Shown: positions 8,067 through 17,436 of the stretch, piece by piece
How the letters are laid out: every line of letters starts with the position of its first letter
How positions within the stretch are numbered: the first letter of the stretch is position 1
Assembly: GCA_963781775.1 (NCBI GenBank)
Contig: CAWAHE010000019.1
Location: forward strand, 148,346-212,345
DNA: 64,000 nt
Origin: CAVSRC01 sp963781775
GTDB lineage: Bacteria; Pseudomonadota; Alphaproteobacteria; Rhizobiales; Kaistiaceae
Reading direction: 5' to 3'
Translations under genes and position numbers: made by a program
The notes under the pieces: model-generated
The model's database searches: none
Told to the model about the DNA's origin: nothing
What the model saw: only the letters and a program-made list of their open reading frames with translations

Positions 8067-9482
8067 ATGAGTGTGCAACTCGCGGTCGACGTGACGGCGC
8101 GCAATGCGAGCGGCCTGGCTGCCGCGCTGGCGGTCCTTCGGCTGCAGTTCGGCGACCAACTGATCGAATCCGAGGCCGTGCGACGCCAGCACGGGCATCA
8201 AACGACATGGCTGGGCAATCAGCCGCCGGACGCCGTCGTGTTCCCCGAATCGACCGAAGAAGTCGCCGAAATCGTGCGAATCTGCGGAAAATACGAGGTT
8301 CCGATTATCCCCTTCGGCGTCGGCTCGTCGCTGGAAGGCCACGTCAACGCGCCCTTCGGCGGCGTCTCGGTCGACATGAGCAAAATGAGCCAAGTGCTTG
8401 CAGTACATGCAGAAGATCTCGACGTGGTGGTCCAGCCGGGGGTCACCCGCAAGCAGCTCAACGAGCACATCCGCGATCAGGGGCTGTTCTTTCCGATCGA
8501 TCCCGGCGCCGACGCCTCGCTCGGCGGCATGGCCGCCACCCGCGCTTCGGGCACCAACGCCGTGCGCTATGGCACCATGCGCGACAACGTGATCAGCCTG
8601 ACGGCGGTGATGCCGGACGGTTCGATCGTCAAGACCGGCAACCGGGCGAAAAAATCGTCGGCCGGATACGATCTCGCCCGGCTCCTGATCGGCTCCGAGG
8701 GGACGCTCGGGATCATCACCGAGCTGGTCCTGAGGGTGCACGGGATTCCCGAGGCCATCGCCGGCGGCGTGGTTCCCTTCGAGACGGTCGAGGGCGCTTG
8801 CAATGCCACAATCTTGACGATCCAGAGCGGTATCCCCATCGCGCGCATAGAACTGCTCGACGCCTTGATGGTGAAGGCCTGCAACGCCTATTCAAAACTC
8901 GACCTGCCGGAAGTGCCGCACCTGTTCGTGGAGTTCCACGGCAGCGCCGGCTCGGTAAAGGAACAGGCAGAGGCCTTCGGCGAGATTGCCGCGGATTGCG
9001 GCGGCGGCGAATTCTCATGGGCGGTCAAGCCCGAAGAGCGCACCCGCCTCTGGCAGGCGCGCCACGACGTATACTGGGCGTCGTTCACGCTGCGGCCTGG
9101 CGCCAAGGCGATCGCCACGGATGCCTGCGTGCCGATTTCGCGGTTGGCGGAATGCGTCACCGAGACGGTTGCAGATGTCGCCGAGAGTCGGTTGCTAGCG
9201 CCGGTCGTGGGTCATGTTGGCGACGGCAATTTTCATTTGACCATGCTGGTCGATATGGAGGATCGCGACGAGGTCGCGCGGTGCGAGGGATTGATCTCGC
9301 GGCTCAATCTGCGCGCCATCGCGATGGAGGGAACCTGCACGGGCGAACACGGCATCGGGCAGGGGAAGATGAAGTATCTCGGGATCGAGCTAGGCAACGG
9401 TCTCGACGTCATGCGGGCGATCAAACAGGCCATCGATCCCAGGGGGATCATGAATCCGGGCAAGATCGTCTCGCCGGGCTGA
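8067..9482 (+). CDS. FAD-linked D-2-hydroxyacid dehydrogenase (DLD/GlcD type)
   Basis: The protein has 471 residues. The N-terminal FAD-binding PCMH domain shows PPDAVVFPESTEEVAEIVRIC, the flavin-contact segment PIIPFGVGSSLEGH, and DPGADASLGGMAATRASGTNA. The C-terminal FAD-oxidase domain ends with PVVGHVGDGNFH and the signature GTCTGEHGIGQGKMKYL, followed by KQAIDPRGIMNPGKI. These are hallmarks of cytochrome-linked D-lactate dehydrogenase and related glycolate oxidase subunit D. The length and motif set fit a stand-alone D-lactate dehydrogenase passing electrons to the respiratory chain. No GlcE or GlcF subunit is nearby. It lies just upstream of the AsmA gene and may be cotranscribed with it. 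Confidence 0.9.
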   Translation: MSVQLAVDVTARNASGLAAALAVLRLQFGDQLIESEAVRRQHGHQTTWLGNQPPDAVVFPESTEEVAEIVRICGKYEVPIIPFGVGSSLEGHVNAPFGGVSVDMSKMSQVLAVHAEDLDVVVQPGVTRKQLNEHIRDQGLFFPIDPGADASLGGMAATRASGTNAVRYGTMRDNVISLTAVMPDGSIVKTGNRAKKSSAGYDLARLLIGSEGTLGIITELVLRVHGIPEAIAGGVVPFETVEGACNATILTIQSGIPIARIELLDALMVKACNAYSKLDLPEVPHLFVEFHGSAGSVKEQAEAFGEIAADCGGGEFSWAVKPEERTRLWQARHDVYWASFTLRPGAKAIATDACVPISRLAECVTETVADVAESRLLAPVVGHVGDGNFHLTMLVDMEDRDEVARCEGLISRLNLRAIAMEGTCTGEHGIGQGKMKYLGIELGNGLDVMRAIKQAIDPRGIMNPGKIVSPG

Positions 9483-9516
9483 CCGGTCGGACGATCGATC
9501 GGTAGCGGAGGCCACT

Positions 9517-12500
9517 CTGAGCAGGCTCTACCTGATTATCGGGGGCGCTCTTGTCGTCGCGCTGTTTGCCGCGCTGATCGTGCCGTGGTTCGTCAACTGG
9601 AACGACTACCGCGGCAACTTCGAGGCCGAGGCGAGCCGGATTCTCGGCCACAGGGTGCATGTCTCGGGTTCGGCGCACGCGACCATTTTCCCGTCGCCAT
9701 CGCTGACATTTACCGGCGTCGAGGTCGCCGACGACAGTGGCGCGACGATCATGACCGTCGAGAAATTCGACGTCGTGATCGAGCTGATGCCGCTGCTTCA
9801 GGGCGAGATCCGGGTCGTTTCGATGACCCTGGAAAAGCCGGACATTAACGTCGCCATCGACGCGTCCGGCAAGGCCGCCTGGCTCAATCGCGCCAAGGCT
9901 CCCGAGCCACTCGATCCGGACAAGATCGCCCTCGACAGCGTGTCGATCAAGGACGGTTCGCTGCACTACGAGGATGCGCGCACCGGGGTCGCGATGGCTT
10001 TCTCCGGCATCTCCGCGGACATTTCGGCGCGTTCGCTCTCGGGGCCGTGGCATGTCGACGGCTTCTACCTCGACAACGGCAATCAGGTGGAATTCCGTGC
10101 CTCGACGGGGCGTGTGCTCGACGACGGCACGATCCGGGTGAAGGCCGACTTCGGCCCTGCGCGCTGGCCCGTGACGGTCGGCGTCGACGGCCCAGTCGGT
10201 ATCGATCCGGTCGACGGATTGACCTATCGCGGCACCTACGTGCTCAACGAGGTCGTCGCCGGCGACGCCGGCAGCGGCGGCTGGCGCAGCCAGGGCGCCT
10301 TCGCGCTCACCGGCAGCCGGCTCGAAATCTCCAAGGCGGTTTTGTCGAACGGTCCGGTCGAGCGGGCGTTCAGCGTTGCCGGTGCGCTCTCGGTCAATTT
10401 CGGCCTGTCACCGTCGTTTTCCGCGACCGCCGAGGCGCGCCAGATCGATCTCGACCGGTCGCTCGGCAAGGGTCCGTCGGAGCCGGTCGACGTGTCCGTC
10501 GCGGCGGACAACCTGGTCGACACGCTCAGCCATCTGCCGGTGCCGGCGATGCCCGGCACGATCAAGTTCAACGTACCGGCGATCGTGGTCGGTGGACGCG
10601 TGATCGAAGGCGTTGCCTTCACGGCCGAACCGGCCCGCGGCGGCTGGCAGATCGACAACCTGACCGCAGGGCTGCCCGGACAGGCGCGGCTGGATGCCAG
10701 CGGCGTGCTTTCGACCGAGGCGAAGTTCGGTTTCGTCGGGCAGGCGCATCTGGCCGTCAATCAGCCTGCGACCTTCGCCACCTGGTGGCGGGGGAGCGAG
10801 CAGGAAGGCTCCGGGCGACTGCTCGCGCCCTTCGATCTTTCCGGTCACGCCGACATTGCGCTCGGACGGGTCGCCGTCGATCACGTCAACGCCCGCATCG
10901 GCGATGCCACCATCACCGGCAGCTTCGCCTGGGGTGACACGCGCGGCGGGGGCCAGCGCGAACTCGGCACCGACCTCAAGGCCGACCGCATCGATTTCGT
11001 ACAATTGCGGGCGCTCACCGAAATTCTCGCGGGCCACAACCTGTCCGGCACGACCGCGCTCGCCGACAAATATGCGATCCGGGTGTCGGCCGGATCGTTC
11101 GACTTCGGCGATCTCCAGTTGCGCGATGTCGCCATCGACGCCGCCTATTCCGACGACGTGCTGACCGTGGTCAAGCTTGCTATCGGCGATGTCGGCGGGG
11201 CCAGTTTCCGGGTCAACAGCGGGCGCATCCAGTCGTTGACATCGAGCCCGCGCGGTCATCTCGACGCGACCCTCGACGCGCCGAAGCTCGACGGATTGAC
11301 GCGCATCGCCGAACGTTTCTTGCCCGACAGCGGATTTGCGCGCTGGTTGCGTGCAGCATCGCCGGCGCTTGGCGAAGCGGTTGTCACGGCCAAGATCTCG
11401 GCGCCGCCCGCCAACGCCACGAGCGGCTTTGCCTTCACCGTCGAGAACGGCGTCGCCGCTTCGACCACATTCAATCTGTCGCTGAAATCGAGCGGCGGCC
11501 TTGGCGACTGGCGCAGCAAGCCGGCGCAACTCGCCGCGACGCTCGATTCACCCGATAGCGCCGGACTTGCCCGGCAGCTCGGCATGACGGCCGTGCCGCT
11601 CGCCAGCGACAACGGCGCCCATGTCGAGGTGCACGGCGATGGCGTGCCGGCTGATGGCCTCGAGACGGTGATTGTGACGGACTTCGCGGGGCTGGTCGCC
11701 AATCTGTCGGGCAAGCTCGCCGTCGCCGACGACCTCAGCCCGTCGTTTACCGGCAAGGTGGGGCTCAGTTCGGCGAACATCGACCCGATCATCGCCATGG
11801 CCGGCCTCGGCATACCGGGCGCCGCCATCGGCACGGCGCTCGAACTCGACGGCCAGCTTGTCGCCTCCGCCAACGCCATCACGCTCGACTGGAAGAGCGG
11901 CAAGGTGGGGACCGCGATCGCGGGCGGCAAGGTGACGCTCGGATCGGACGGCGCGCGCGGATGGCGCATCGGCGGCAACATCGTCGCTGATGACGTCGAC
12001 CTCGGCTGGCTTGCCTCGCTCGGCCTCGGCTTCGCGCCGATGCCGACCGGCGACCCGGCGACGCCGTGGTCGCGGACGCCATTCATCTCGCCGGTCTACG
12101 GTCAGGTCAGCGGCACGCTGGACGTGGCGGCGGATCGTCTTGACGTTGGCGATCTCGGTCTAACCGGCACGAAGTTCGCAATTGCATTGCAGCCGCAGCG
12201 TATCGACCTCGACCTGACGGCCGGCCATATCGCCGGTGGGGCCGTGACCGGCGGGATGTCGATCCACAATGTCGGCGGCAACGCCAATCTCTCCGGCCGC
12301 TTCGACTTGAAGGGCGCTGCACTGGAGTCCTTCGTTTGGCAGCGTGACGGGCGTTCGGTGGCGACTGGCGGGCTTGACCTGTCGGCCAATTTCGAGGCCA
12401 CGGGACGCTCGCCGGCCGGCCTGGTTTCGACCATGACCGGTGGCGGCGTCATCGCCGTGCATGACGGCACGGCGCGTTACGTCAACCCGAACGCGGTCCG

Positions 12501-14910
12501 CCAATTGGTACGCGCCTCTGACCTTGGCCAGCAATACAGCGAGGACGCACTGAAGATCAGTTTCGGCGAGCGGATCGACGCCGACGATTTGTCGTTCGGC
12601 GAGACCAGCGGCGCGTTCGCCATCGTCGCCGGAGCCGTGCGGTTGAAGAACCTCGCCGTCAAGACCGATGGCCTTGCCGCCACCGGCAACGCGGTTGTCG
12701 ATTTCAACACGATGACGCTCGACAGCGACTGGAGCCTGACCTTCGATCCGGTCGACAACAAGGTTGAGGGCGTCGAGCCGAAGGCCGGCATCGTGTTCCG
12801 CGGCCCCCTGACGAGTCCGAGCCGCACACTCGATGTGCTGCCATTCGCCGCCTATCTCAACGAACGCGAGGCGGCGCGGATGAACGAGATCATCGCGCTC
12901 GACCTGGCGACGCGGGCCGAGAAGGAGCGTCTTGCCCGCTTTGCCCGCAGACTTGCCGAGGATGCGGACCGGCGCGCCGAGGAGGCCCGGCTCGCGGCCG
13001 AGGCCGAGTCGCAACGGCACGAGGCGGAGGTCGCGAAAGCCGTGGCGCTGGAGACGCTCCACGTCAACCGCGAGGTCGGGGTCGAACAGATTCAGGTCGC
13101 GGCGCTGATGGCGCTGGCCGACCGCCTGGCGGCTGAGCAGAAGGCTGCCGAGGCGTCCGCGGCGCAGGCCGCCGGTGCGGCCAAGGCAGCTCGCGCCAAG
13201 GCCGATGCGGCCGAGAAGGCGCTCGCTGCCGCGGTGGCGGCCGACCAGACCGCGGCCGCGGCGGCGGATGCGACCGCGAGCGAGCTGGTGGCCGCGCAAA
13301 GTGCCGCGGATGCCGCTTCGGCCGATGCCGCGACCCTCGGCGCCGATGCTGACGCGGCGCGTCAGGCCCTTGCAGCGGCGGCAACAGCCGAGGCTGCCGC
13401 GAAGGCGGCCGCGGCCACTGCCGCCAAGGATAAGGCGGACGCGGAGGCTGCGTTGAAAGCCGCCAGTACGCGCGCGGCGACGGCGGCGAATGCCGCCACA
13501 AAAGCGGAGGCCGCCGCCAGTGTAGCTGCCGCCGACAAGGCGAATGCCGATAAGGCGCTTGCCGATGCCGTCGCGGCGCGGGAAGCAGCGCGGACAGCGT
13601 TGGCTGCCGCCGAAGCCGCAGTCGCGGCGGCGCAGGCGGAATCCACGGACGCTGCTTCGAGCGACACAACGCTGGGCAATGCGGTCGCACGTGAGCAACA
13701 GGCGAAGGATCAAGCCGATGCCGCGGCGGATGCGGCAAAGACCAATCTCGATGCAGCGATGTCCGACCTCGAGTCCGCGCGTGCGGCGCGGGATGCGGCG
13801 AATGCGAAGGTGGCGTCAGCGAAGACGGAAGCTGACGCTGCAGCAGCAAGAGCCAAGGCCGCCGCCGACCTTGCTGCGAACGCGGGGGCCGATGCAGACG
13901 CAGCCAAACAGGCGCAAGATCTTGCGGACAGGTTTGCGGGGCAGGCGGCGACCAGGAAGGCGGCCGTGGACGAAGCTGCCGCGGGGGCTGCCGAGGCGCA
14001 GGCCATGTTTGATCAGGTTGAGGGCGCTGCAAAGGCCGCTGCCGACAAGGCTGCGTCGGCGGCAGACGTCGCGACGGCCGCGGCAACGGCGCTCGATGCC
14101 GCAGTCGCGAAAGCAGATAAGGCCGCAAACGCGCGGTCGGCCGCCGTCAGCGACCTGTCGCGGGCCGTTGCCGCCCGCGACAGCGCAGCGGCGGCCTTGA
14201 CCGAAAAGCAGGCTGCGGCAGACGCCGCGGCCAGCGCGGCCGAGAGCGCCACCGCCGGCGTCGCAAAGACGGCCGACGCGGCGAAAGCGGCCCGTGCCGC
14301 CGCGAATTCGGCACTGGCCGACAAGGCAGTTGCCGAACAGAAGGCGGCCGAGCTTGCGACTGCTGCGACCAGTGCGGCCGGCACACTACAGGCAGCGACT
14401 GCCGACCGAGTTGCCGCCGACGCGACCGCCAGGGCCGCAGTCGCAAAGTCGAGCTCTGCCGCTTCGGCTTCGACCGCCGCGTCTCGCGGGCTTGCCGCGA
14501 AGAAAAATGCAAACGACGCGGCACAGGCTGCGGCAGCAGCGGCTCGTGCGGCGAAACTGATGGCCGAGGCGAGTGCCGCCGACGCCCGCACAATGGCGAA
14601 CGCGGCGGAGGTCAACGCCCAGTCGGCGGCGGCCAATGCGGAGGCCGCGGCTGCTGCTGCCGCGTCAGCCCGGCAGACCGCCGAGCGTGCCGCCGCAGCC
14701 GCGGTTCCGAGTGGCGCCGTGGAAGTGTCGGCTCCGCCTCCGCCGGTGCGGCAGGGGGCCACGATTGCGCCGGTGAATGCGGCCGCGGTTGCGGCCGAGC
14801 CGGTTGTTGTCACGCCGCAGCCGGCACCACGTCCTCGCCGCACACCGTTGTCGATCGTGCCGGACGTCCAGCCGGCCAATCGCCCATTGTCGATCGTGCC
14901 GCGGCAATAG
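9517..14910 (+). CDS. AsmA-family protein with long Ala-rich coiled-coil tail (apparent CTG start)
   Basis: Counted from CTG 9517 the product has 1797 residues. It begins with a membrane anchor (SRLYLIIGGALVVALFAAL) followed by the AsmA hallmark PWFVNWNDYRGNFEAEASRI, and beta-rich AsmA/DUF3971 repeats continue to about residue 1110. Residues about 1120-1735 are an extraordinary Ala-rich helix made of AAAKA/ADKAxADA-type heptads, like TolA. The tail is proline-rich with two PLSIVP motifs. AsmA-like proteins bridge the envelope and help move phospholipids to the outer membrane. ATG and GTG starts near the N-terminus are lacking: the first is GTG 9580, which would delete the anchor. CTG 9517 has GGAGG five bases upstream. 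A C-for-A sequence error is an alternative. Confidence 0.85.
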   Translation: MSRLYLIIGGALVVALFAALIVPWFVNWNDYRGNFEAEASRILGHRVHVSGSAHATIFPSPSLTFTGVEVADDSGATIMTVEKFDVVIELMPLLQGEIRVVSMTLEKPDINVAIDASGKAAWLNRAKAPEPLDPDKIALDSVSIKDGSLHYEDARTGVAMAFSGISADISARSLSGPWHVDGFYLDNGNQVEFRASTGRVLDDGTIRVKADFGPARWPVTVGVDGPVGIDPVDGLTYRGTYVLNEVVAGDAGSGGWRSQGAFALTGSRLEISKAVLSNGPVERAFSVAGALSVNFGLSPSFSATAEARQIDLDRSLGKGPSEPVDVSVAADNLVDTLSHLPVPAMPGTIKFNVPAIVVGGRVIEGVAFTAEPARGGWQIDNLTAGLPGQARLDASGVLSTEAKFGFVGQAHLAVNQPATFATWWRGSEQEGSGRLLAPFDLSGHADIALGRVAVDHVNARIGDATITGSFAWGDTRGGGQRELGTDLKADRIDFVQLRALTEILAGHNLSGTTALADKYAIRVSAGSFDFGDLQLRDVAIDAAYSDDVLTVVKLAIGDVGGASFRVNSGRIQSLTSSPRGHLDATLDAPKLDGLTRIAERFLPDSGFARWLRAASPALGEAVVTAKISAPPANATSGFAFTVENGVAASTTFNLSLKSSGGLGDWRSKPAQLAATLDSPDSAGLARQLGMTAVPLASDNGAHVEVHGDGVPADGLETVIVTDFAGLVANLSGKLAVADDLSPSFTGKVGLSSANIDPIIAMAGLGIPGAAIGTALELDGQLVASANAITLDWKSGKVGTAIAGGKVTLGSDGARGWRIGGNIVADDVDLGWLASLGLGFAPMPTGDPATPWSRTPFISPVYGQVSGTLDVAADRLDVGDLGLTGTKFAIALQPQRIDLDLTAGHIAGGAVTGGMSIHNVGGNANLSGRFDLKGAALESFVWQRDGRSVATGGLDLSANFEATGRSPAGLVSTMTGGGVIAVHDGTARYVNPNAVRQLVRASDLGQQYSEDALKISFGERIDADDLSFGETSGAFAIVAGAVRLKNLAVKTDGLAATGNAVVDFNTMTLDSDWSLTFDPVDNKVEGVEPKAGIVFRGPLTSPSRTLDVLPFAAYLNEREAARMNEIIALDLATRAEKERLARFARRLAEDADRRAEEARLAAEAESQRHEAEVAKAVALETLHVNREVGVEQIQVAALMALADRLAAEQKAAEASAAQAAGAAKAARAKADAAEKALAAAVAADQTAAAAADATASELVAAQSAADAASADAATLGADADAARQALAAAATAEAAAKAAAATAAKDKADAEAALKAASTRAATAANAATKAEAAASVAAADKANADKALADAVAAREAARTALAAAEAAVAAAQAESTDAASSDTTLGNAVAREQQAKDQADAAADAAKTNLDAAMSDLESARAARDAANAKVASAKTEADAAAARAKAAADLAANAGADADAAKQAQDLADRFAGQAATRKAAVDEAAAGAAEAQAMFDQVEGAAKAAADKAASAADVATAAATALDAAVAKADKAANARSAAVSDLSRAVAARDSAAAALTEKQAAADAAASAAESATAGVAKTADAAKAARAAANSALADKAVAEQKAAELATAATSAAGTLQAATADRVAADATARAAVAKSSSAASASTAASRGLAAKKNANDAAQAAAAAARAAKLMAEASAADARTMANAAEVNAQSAAANAEAAAAAAASARQTAERAAAAAVPSGAVEVSAPPPPVRQGATIAPVNAAAVAAEPVVVTPQPAPRPRRTPLSIVPDVQPANRPLSIVPRQ

Positions 14911-14912
14911 GC

Positions 14913-15134
14913 TCAGGCGCGGCCGGCACGCTGGCGATACCAGCGCAGCGCGAAGAGGCGGATGGCGGCCGAGAGGTTGGTGTCCTCGGGCCGGTCGCGA
15001 TCGATCCCGGCGACAACGGCAGCGACGCTCACCTGTTTTGCGGCGGCAATCTCGGATATCGCCTGCCAGAACGGTTCCTCGACCGAGATGCTGGTGCGAT
15101 GGCCGGCGATGGTGATGGAGCGCTTGCTCACCAA
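14913..15134 (-). CDS. Ribbon-helix-helix domain protein
   Basis: The gene encodes 73 residues beginning MVSKRSITIAGHRTSISVEEPFW. The pattern, a short basic strand 'KRSITIAGHRTSISVE' followed by two helices (QAISEIAAAKQVSVAAVVAGI and TNLSAAIRLFALRWYR), is the alphaproteobacterial ribbon-helix-helix family (RHH_4), which probably binds DNA or acts as a small dimeric regulator. It is transcribed toward the AsmA gene and lies just upstream, on the same strand, of the DUF4169 and fumC genes. Its target is unknown. Confidence 0.85.
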   Translation of the reverse strand: MVSKRSITIAGHRTSISVEEPFWQAISEIAAAKQVSVAAVVAGIDRDRPEDTNLSAAIRLFALRWYRQRAGRA

Positions 15135-15141
15135 TCTTGTC

Positions 15142-15330
15142 TCAGTCCTTGTCGGGATCGAGACGATGTTCGGCGACGTGGCGCTTCGCGCGTTCGCGTT
15201 CGGCGGCTTCTTTCTTCTTTTCGGCGGCCGTGCGCCCGTGCAGGCGGCGGTTCTGGTCGGCCTCGCGGTCGCGAGCGCTGCGCGCCTTTTCCTTGCGCGC
15301 CTTCCGTAAGTTGACGATCTCGGCGGTCAT
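15142..15330 (-). CDS. DUF4169 family protein
   Basis: This 62-residue, highly charged helical protein begins MTAEIVNLRKARKEKARSAR and continues with the HGRTAAEKKKEAAERERA segment typical of DUF4169, a small conserved protein of alphaproteobacteria with no established role. ATG 15330 is chosen over the longer open frame because the family always begins M-x-(A/E)-(E/D)-I-(V/I)-NLR. It is 7 bases upstream of the RHH gene and 11 bases downstream of fumC on the same strand, so the three genes probably form one transcription unit. Confidence 0.88.
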   Translation of the reverse strand: MTAEIVNLRKARKEKARSARDREADQNRRLHGRTAAEKKKEAAERERAKRHVAEHRLDPDKD

Positions 15331-15341
15331 GTCGCGAAATC

Positions 15342-16745
15342 CTATTTCGGGCCGATCATGTCCTCCGGCCGCACGATCTGGTCGAATTCCTCGGCGGTGA
15401 CGTGGCCGAGACGCACGGCCTCTTCCTTCAGCGTCGTTCCGTTCTTGTGGGCCGTCTTGGCGATCTCGGCGGCCTTGTCGTAGCCGATCGTCGGGGCCAG
15501 CGCGGTGACCAGCATCAGCGAGCGCTGCATCAGCGAGCGGATGTGCGCCTCGTTCGCCTTGATGCCGACAACGCAGCGGTCGGTGAAGCTCACTGCCGCG
15601 TCGGCGATCAAGCGCACCGACTGGAGGAAATTGTAGGCCATCACCGGGTTGTAGACGTTGAGCTCGAAGTGGCCCTGGCTGCCGGCGAAGGTGATGGCGG
15701 CGTTGTTTCCGAACACCTGCACGCAAACCTGGGTGAGGGCCTCGGCCTGGGTCGGGTTGACCTTGCCGGGCATGATCGACGAGCCGGGCTCGTTCTCGGG
15801 CAGCGACAATTCGCCGAGGCCGGAACGGGGGCCCGAGCCGAGCAGGCGGATGTCATTGGCGATCTTGAACAGCCCGGCCGCGGTCGCGGTGATGGCGCCG
15901 TGGGAAAAGACCATGGCGTCGTGGGCGGCCAGCGCCTCGAACTTGTTGGGCGCCGTGGTGAATTTCATGGCGGTCAGTGCGGCGATGCGGTCGGCGATGC
16001 GTTCGGCAAAACCGACCGGCGCGTTGAGGCCGGTGCCGACCGCGGTGCCGCCCTGAGCCAGCTGCATCAGGCCCGGCATGGTCGATTCGATGCGCGCGAT
16101 GCCGTTCTCGACCTGCTGGGTGTAGCCGGAGAATTCCTGACCCAGTGTCAGCGGCGTGGCGTCCTGGGTGTGGGTGCGGCCGATCTTGATGATCTTGGCG
16201 AAGGCGTGCGCCTTGTCGTTCAGCGCGTTGCGCAGCTTCTGCAAGGCTGGCAGGAGGCGGTGGTTGATCTCCTCCGCGCAGGCGATGTGCATCGCGGTCG
16301 GATAGGTGTCGTTGGACGATTGGCTCATGTTGACGTGGTCGTTGGGATGGACCGGCGACTTCGAGCCCTTGACGCCGCCGAGGATCTCGATGGCGCGGTT
16401 GGAGATCACCTCATTGGCGTTCATGTTGGACTGCGTGCCCGAGCCGGTCTGCCAGACGACCAGCGGGAAGTGGGCGTCGAGCTTGCCCTCGGCGACCTCC
16501 TGGGCGGCCTCGACAATCGCCGCACCGATCTTCCGGTCGAGCTTGCCGAGATCCATGTTCACTTCCGCGGCTGCCCGCTTGATCAGACCGAGCGCGCGCA
16601 CGATGGGCGCCGGCTGCTTTTCCCAGCCGATCGGGAAATTCTCGACCGAACGCTCCGACTGGGCGCCCCAGTAGCGGTCGGCGGGAACTTCGATCGCTCC
16701 GAAGGAGTCGGTCTCGGTGCGGGTGGACTTCTTGCGGTCGGACAT
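15342..16745 (-). CDS. fumC: Class II fumarate hydratase
   Basis: This 467-residue enzyme interconverts fumarate and L-malate in the TCA cycle. The family motifs are all present: TETDSFGAIEVPADRYWGAQ at the N-terminus, QTGSGTQSNMNANEV near 100, the histidine-containing GRTHTQDATPLTLGQE near 190, and the fumarase/aspartase signature GSSIMPGKVNP at residues 321-331. The last contains the mobile-loop serine. Length equals that of iron-independent FumC enzymes. The start at 16745 (MSDRKKSTRTETDSFG) is preceded by GGAAGCAG on the minus strand; an upstream ATG in the same frame would add sequence without homology. Confidence 0.97.
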   Translation of the reverse strand: MSDRKKSTRTETDSFGAIEVPADRYWGAQSERSVENFPIGWEKQPAPIVRALGLIKRAAAEVNMDLGKLDRKIGAAIVEAAQEVAEGKLDAHFPLVVWQTGSGTQSNMNANEVISNRAIEILGGVKGSKSPVHPNDHVNMSQSSNDTYPTAMHIACAEEINHRLLPALQKLRNALNDKAHAFAKIIKIGRTHTQDATPLTLGQEFSGYTQQVENGIARIESTMPGLMQLAQGGTAVGTGLNAPVGFAERIADRIAALTAMKFTTAPNKFEALAAHDAMVFSHGAITATAAGLFKIANDIRLLGSGPRSGLGELSLPENEPGSSIMPGKVNPTQAEALTQVCVQVFGNNAAITFAGSQGHFELNVYNPVMAYNFLQSVRLIADAAVSFTDRCVVGIKANEAHIRSLMQRSLMLVTALAPTIGYDKAAEIAKTAHKNGTTLKEEAVRLGHVTAEEFDQIVRPEDMIGPK

Positions 16746-16863
16746 CGGCGCTGCTTCCGTTCGGTCTGGCGCGTGGGTTTTCCCACCGCCTCGGCCCCGG
16801 TGCAAGCAGCATTGCGGACGTTTGGGGGGCTGTCAGGCGGGCCGGACTAGGGCTACCGCCGGC

Positions 16864-17418
16864 CTATTCGATATCCTGGGTCGAAGCCGCACGCTTTCTG
16901 CCCACGATCATTGCGCCAACGAGGTTCTCCCGGTGGCGGTAGCTGGCCAGACCGACCCCAACGAGATGGGCGCCGACCAGGATGATCAGCCCGTGCGCGG
17001 ACCAATTGTGCAGGTGCTGCATCCACAGCACGCCCCAGAAGGCGTCTGTCGTCAGCAGCCAACCCGTGAAGGCGGTGGCGCTCATTCCAAGCATCAGGGC
17101 AACGATCATCGCCCCGCCGGCCGGGTTGTGGCCGATGTGGCGCGCCTCGCTGCCGGTCGCGACCGCCCTGAGATAGCCAATGATGGTTCGTGGCGAGCGG
17201 ATGAAATGCGCAAAGCGGGCATAGGGCGTGCCGACGAACCCCCAGACGAGGCGGAGCAGAATGAGACCGCCGGCTGCGTAACCCGCCCAGGCGTGAAGAT
17301 CCTCCCAGGAGTTGGCACTGAACCATGCGATTGCAAAGCTCAGCACCAGACTCCAGTGGAAGACGCGCACCACCGGGTCCCAGACGCGGATCAACGTTGT
17401 CTGGCTGGTACCCGTCAT
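16864..17418 (-). CDS. Cytochrome b561-type membrane cytochrome
   Basis: This 184-residue protein has four hydrophobic helices and starts RVWDPVVRVFHWSLVLSFAIAW, with the heme-ligand histidine in the 'VFHW' segment. Further histidines occur in DLHAWAGYAAGG and in HLHNWSAHGLIILVGAHLVGV. The pattern matches the cytochrome b561/Ni-Fe hydrogenase cytochrome b family (cytochrome_B561, PF01292), which moves electrons between quinone and periplasmic partners. It lies 18 bases downstream of a PepSY-domain gene. PepSY and b561 genes are often paired in alphaproteobacteria. The physiological partner is not visible. Confidence 0.88.
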   Translation of the reverse strand: MTGTSQTTLIRVWDPVVRVFHWSLVLSFAIAWFSANSWEDLHAWAGYAAGGLILLRLVWGFVGTPYARFAHFIRSPRTIIGYLRAVATGSEARHIGHNPAGGAMIVALMLGMSATAFTGWLLTTDAFWGVLWMQHLHNWSAHGLIILVGAHLVGVGLASYRHRENLVGAMIVGRKRAASTQDIE

Positions 17419-17436
17419 CTCGGGTGATACCGGCTC

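Noticed and set aside
13064..14879. Several long frames within the Ala-rich part of the AsmA gene
   Set aside because: The repetitive GCN codons keep other frames open by composition alone, giving Arg/Pro- or Ala-rich nonsense.
15402..16850. 482-codon plus-strand frame opposite fumC
   Set aside because: fumC is certain, and this frame is its complement without any recognisable motif.
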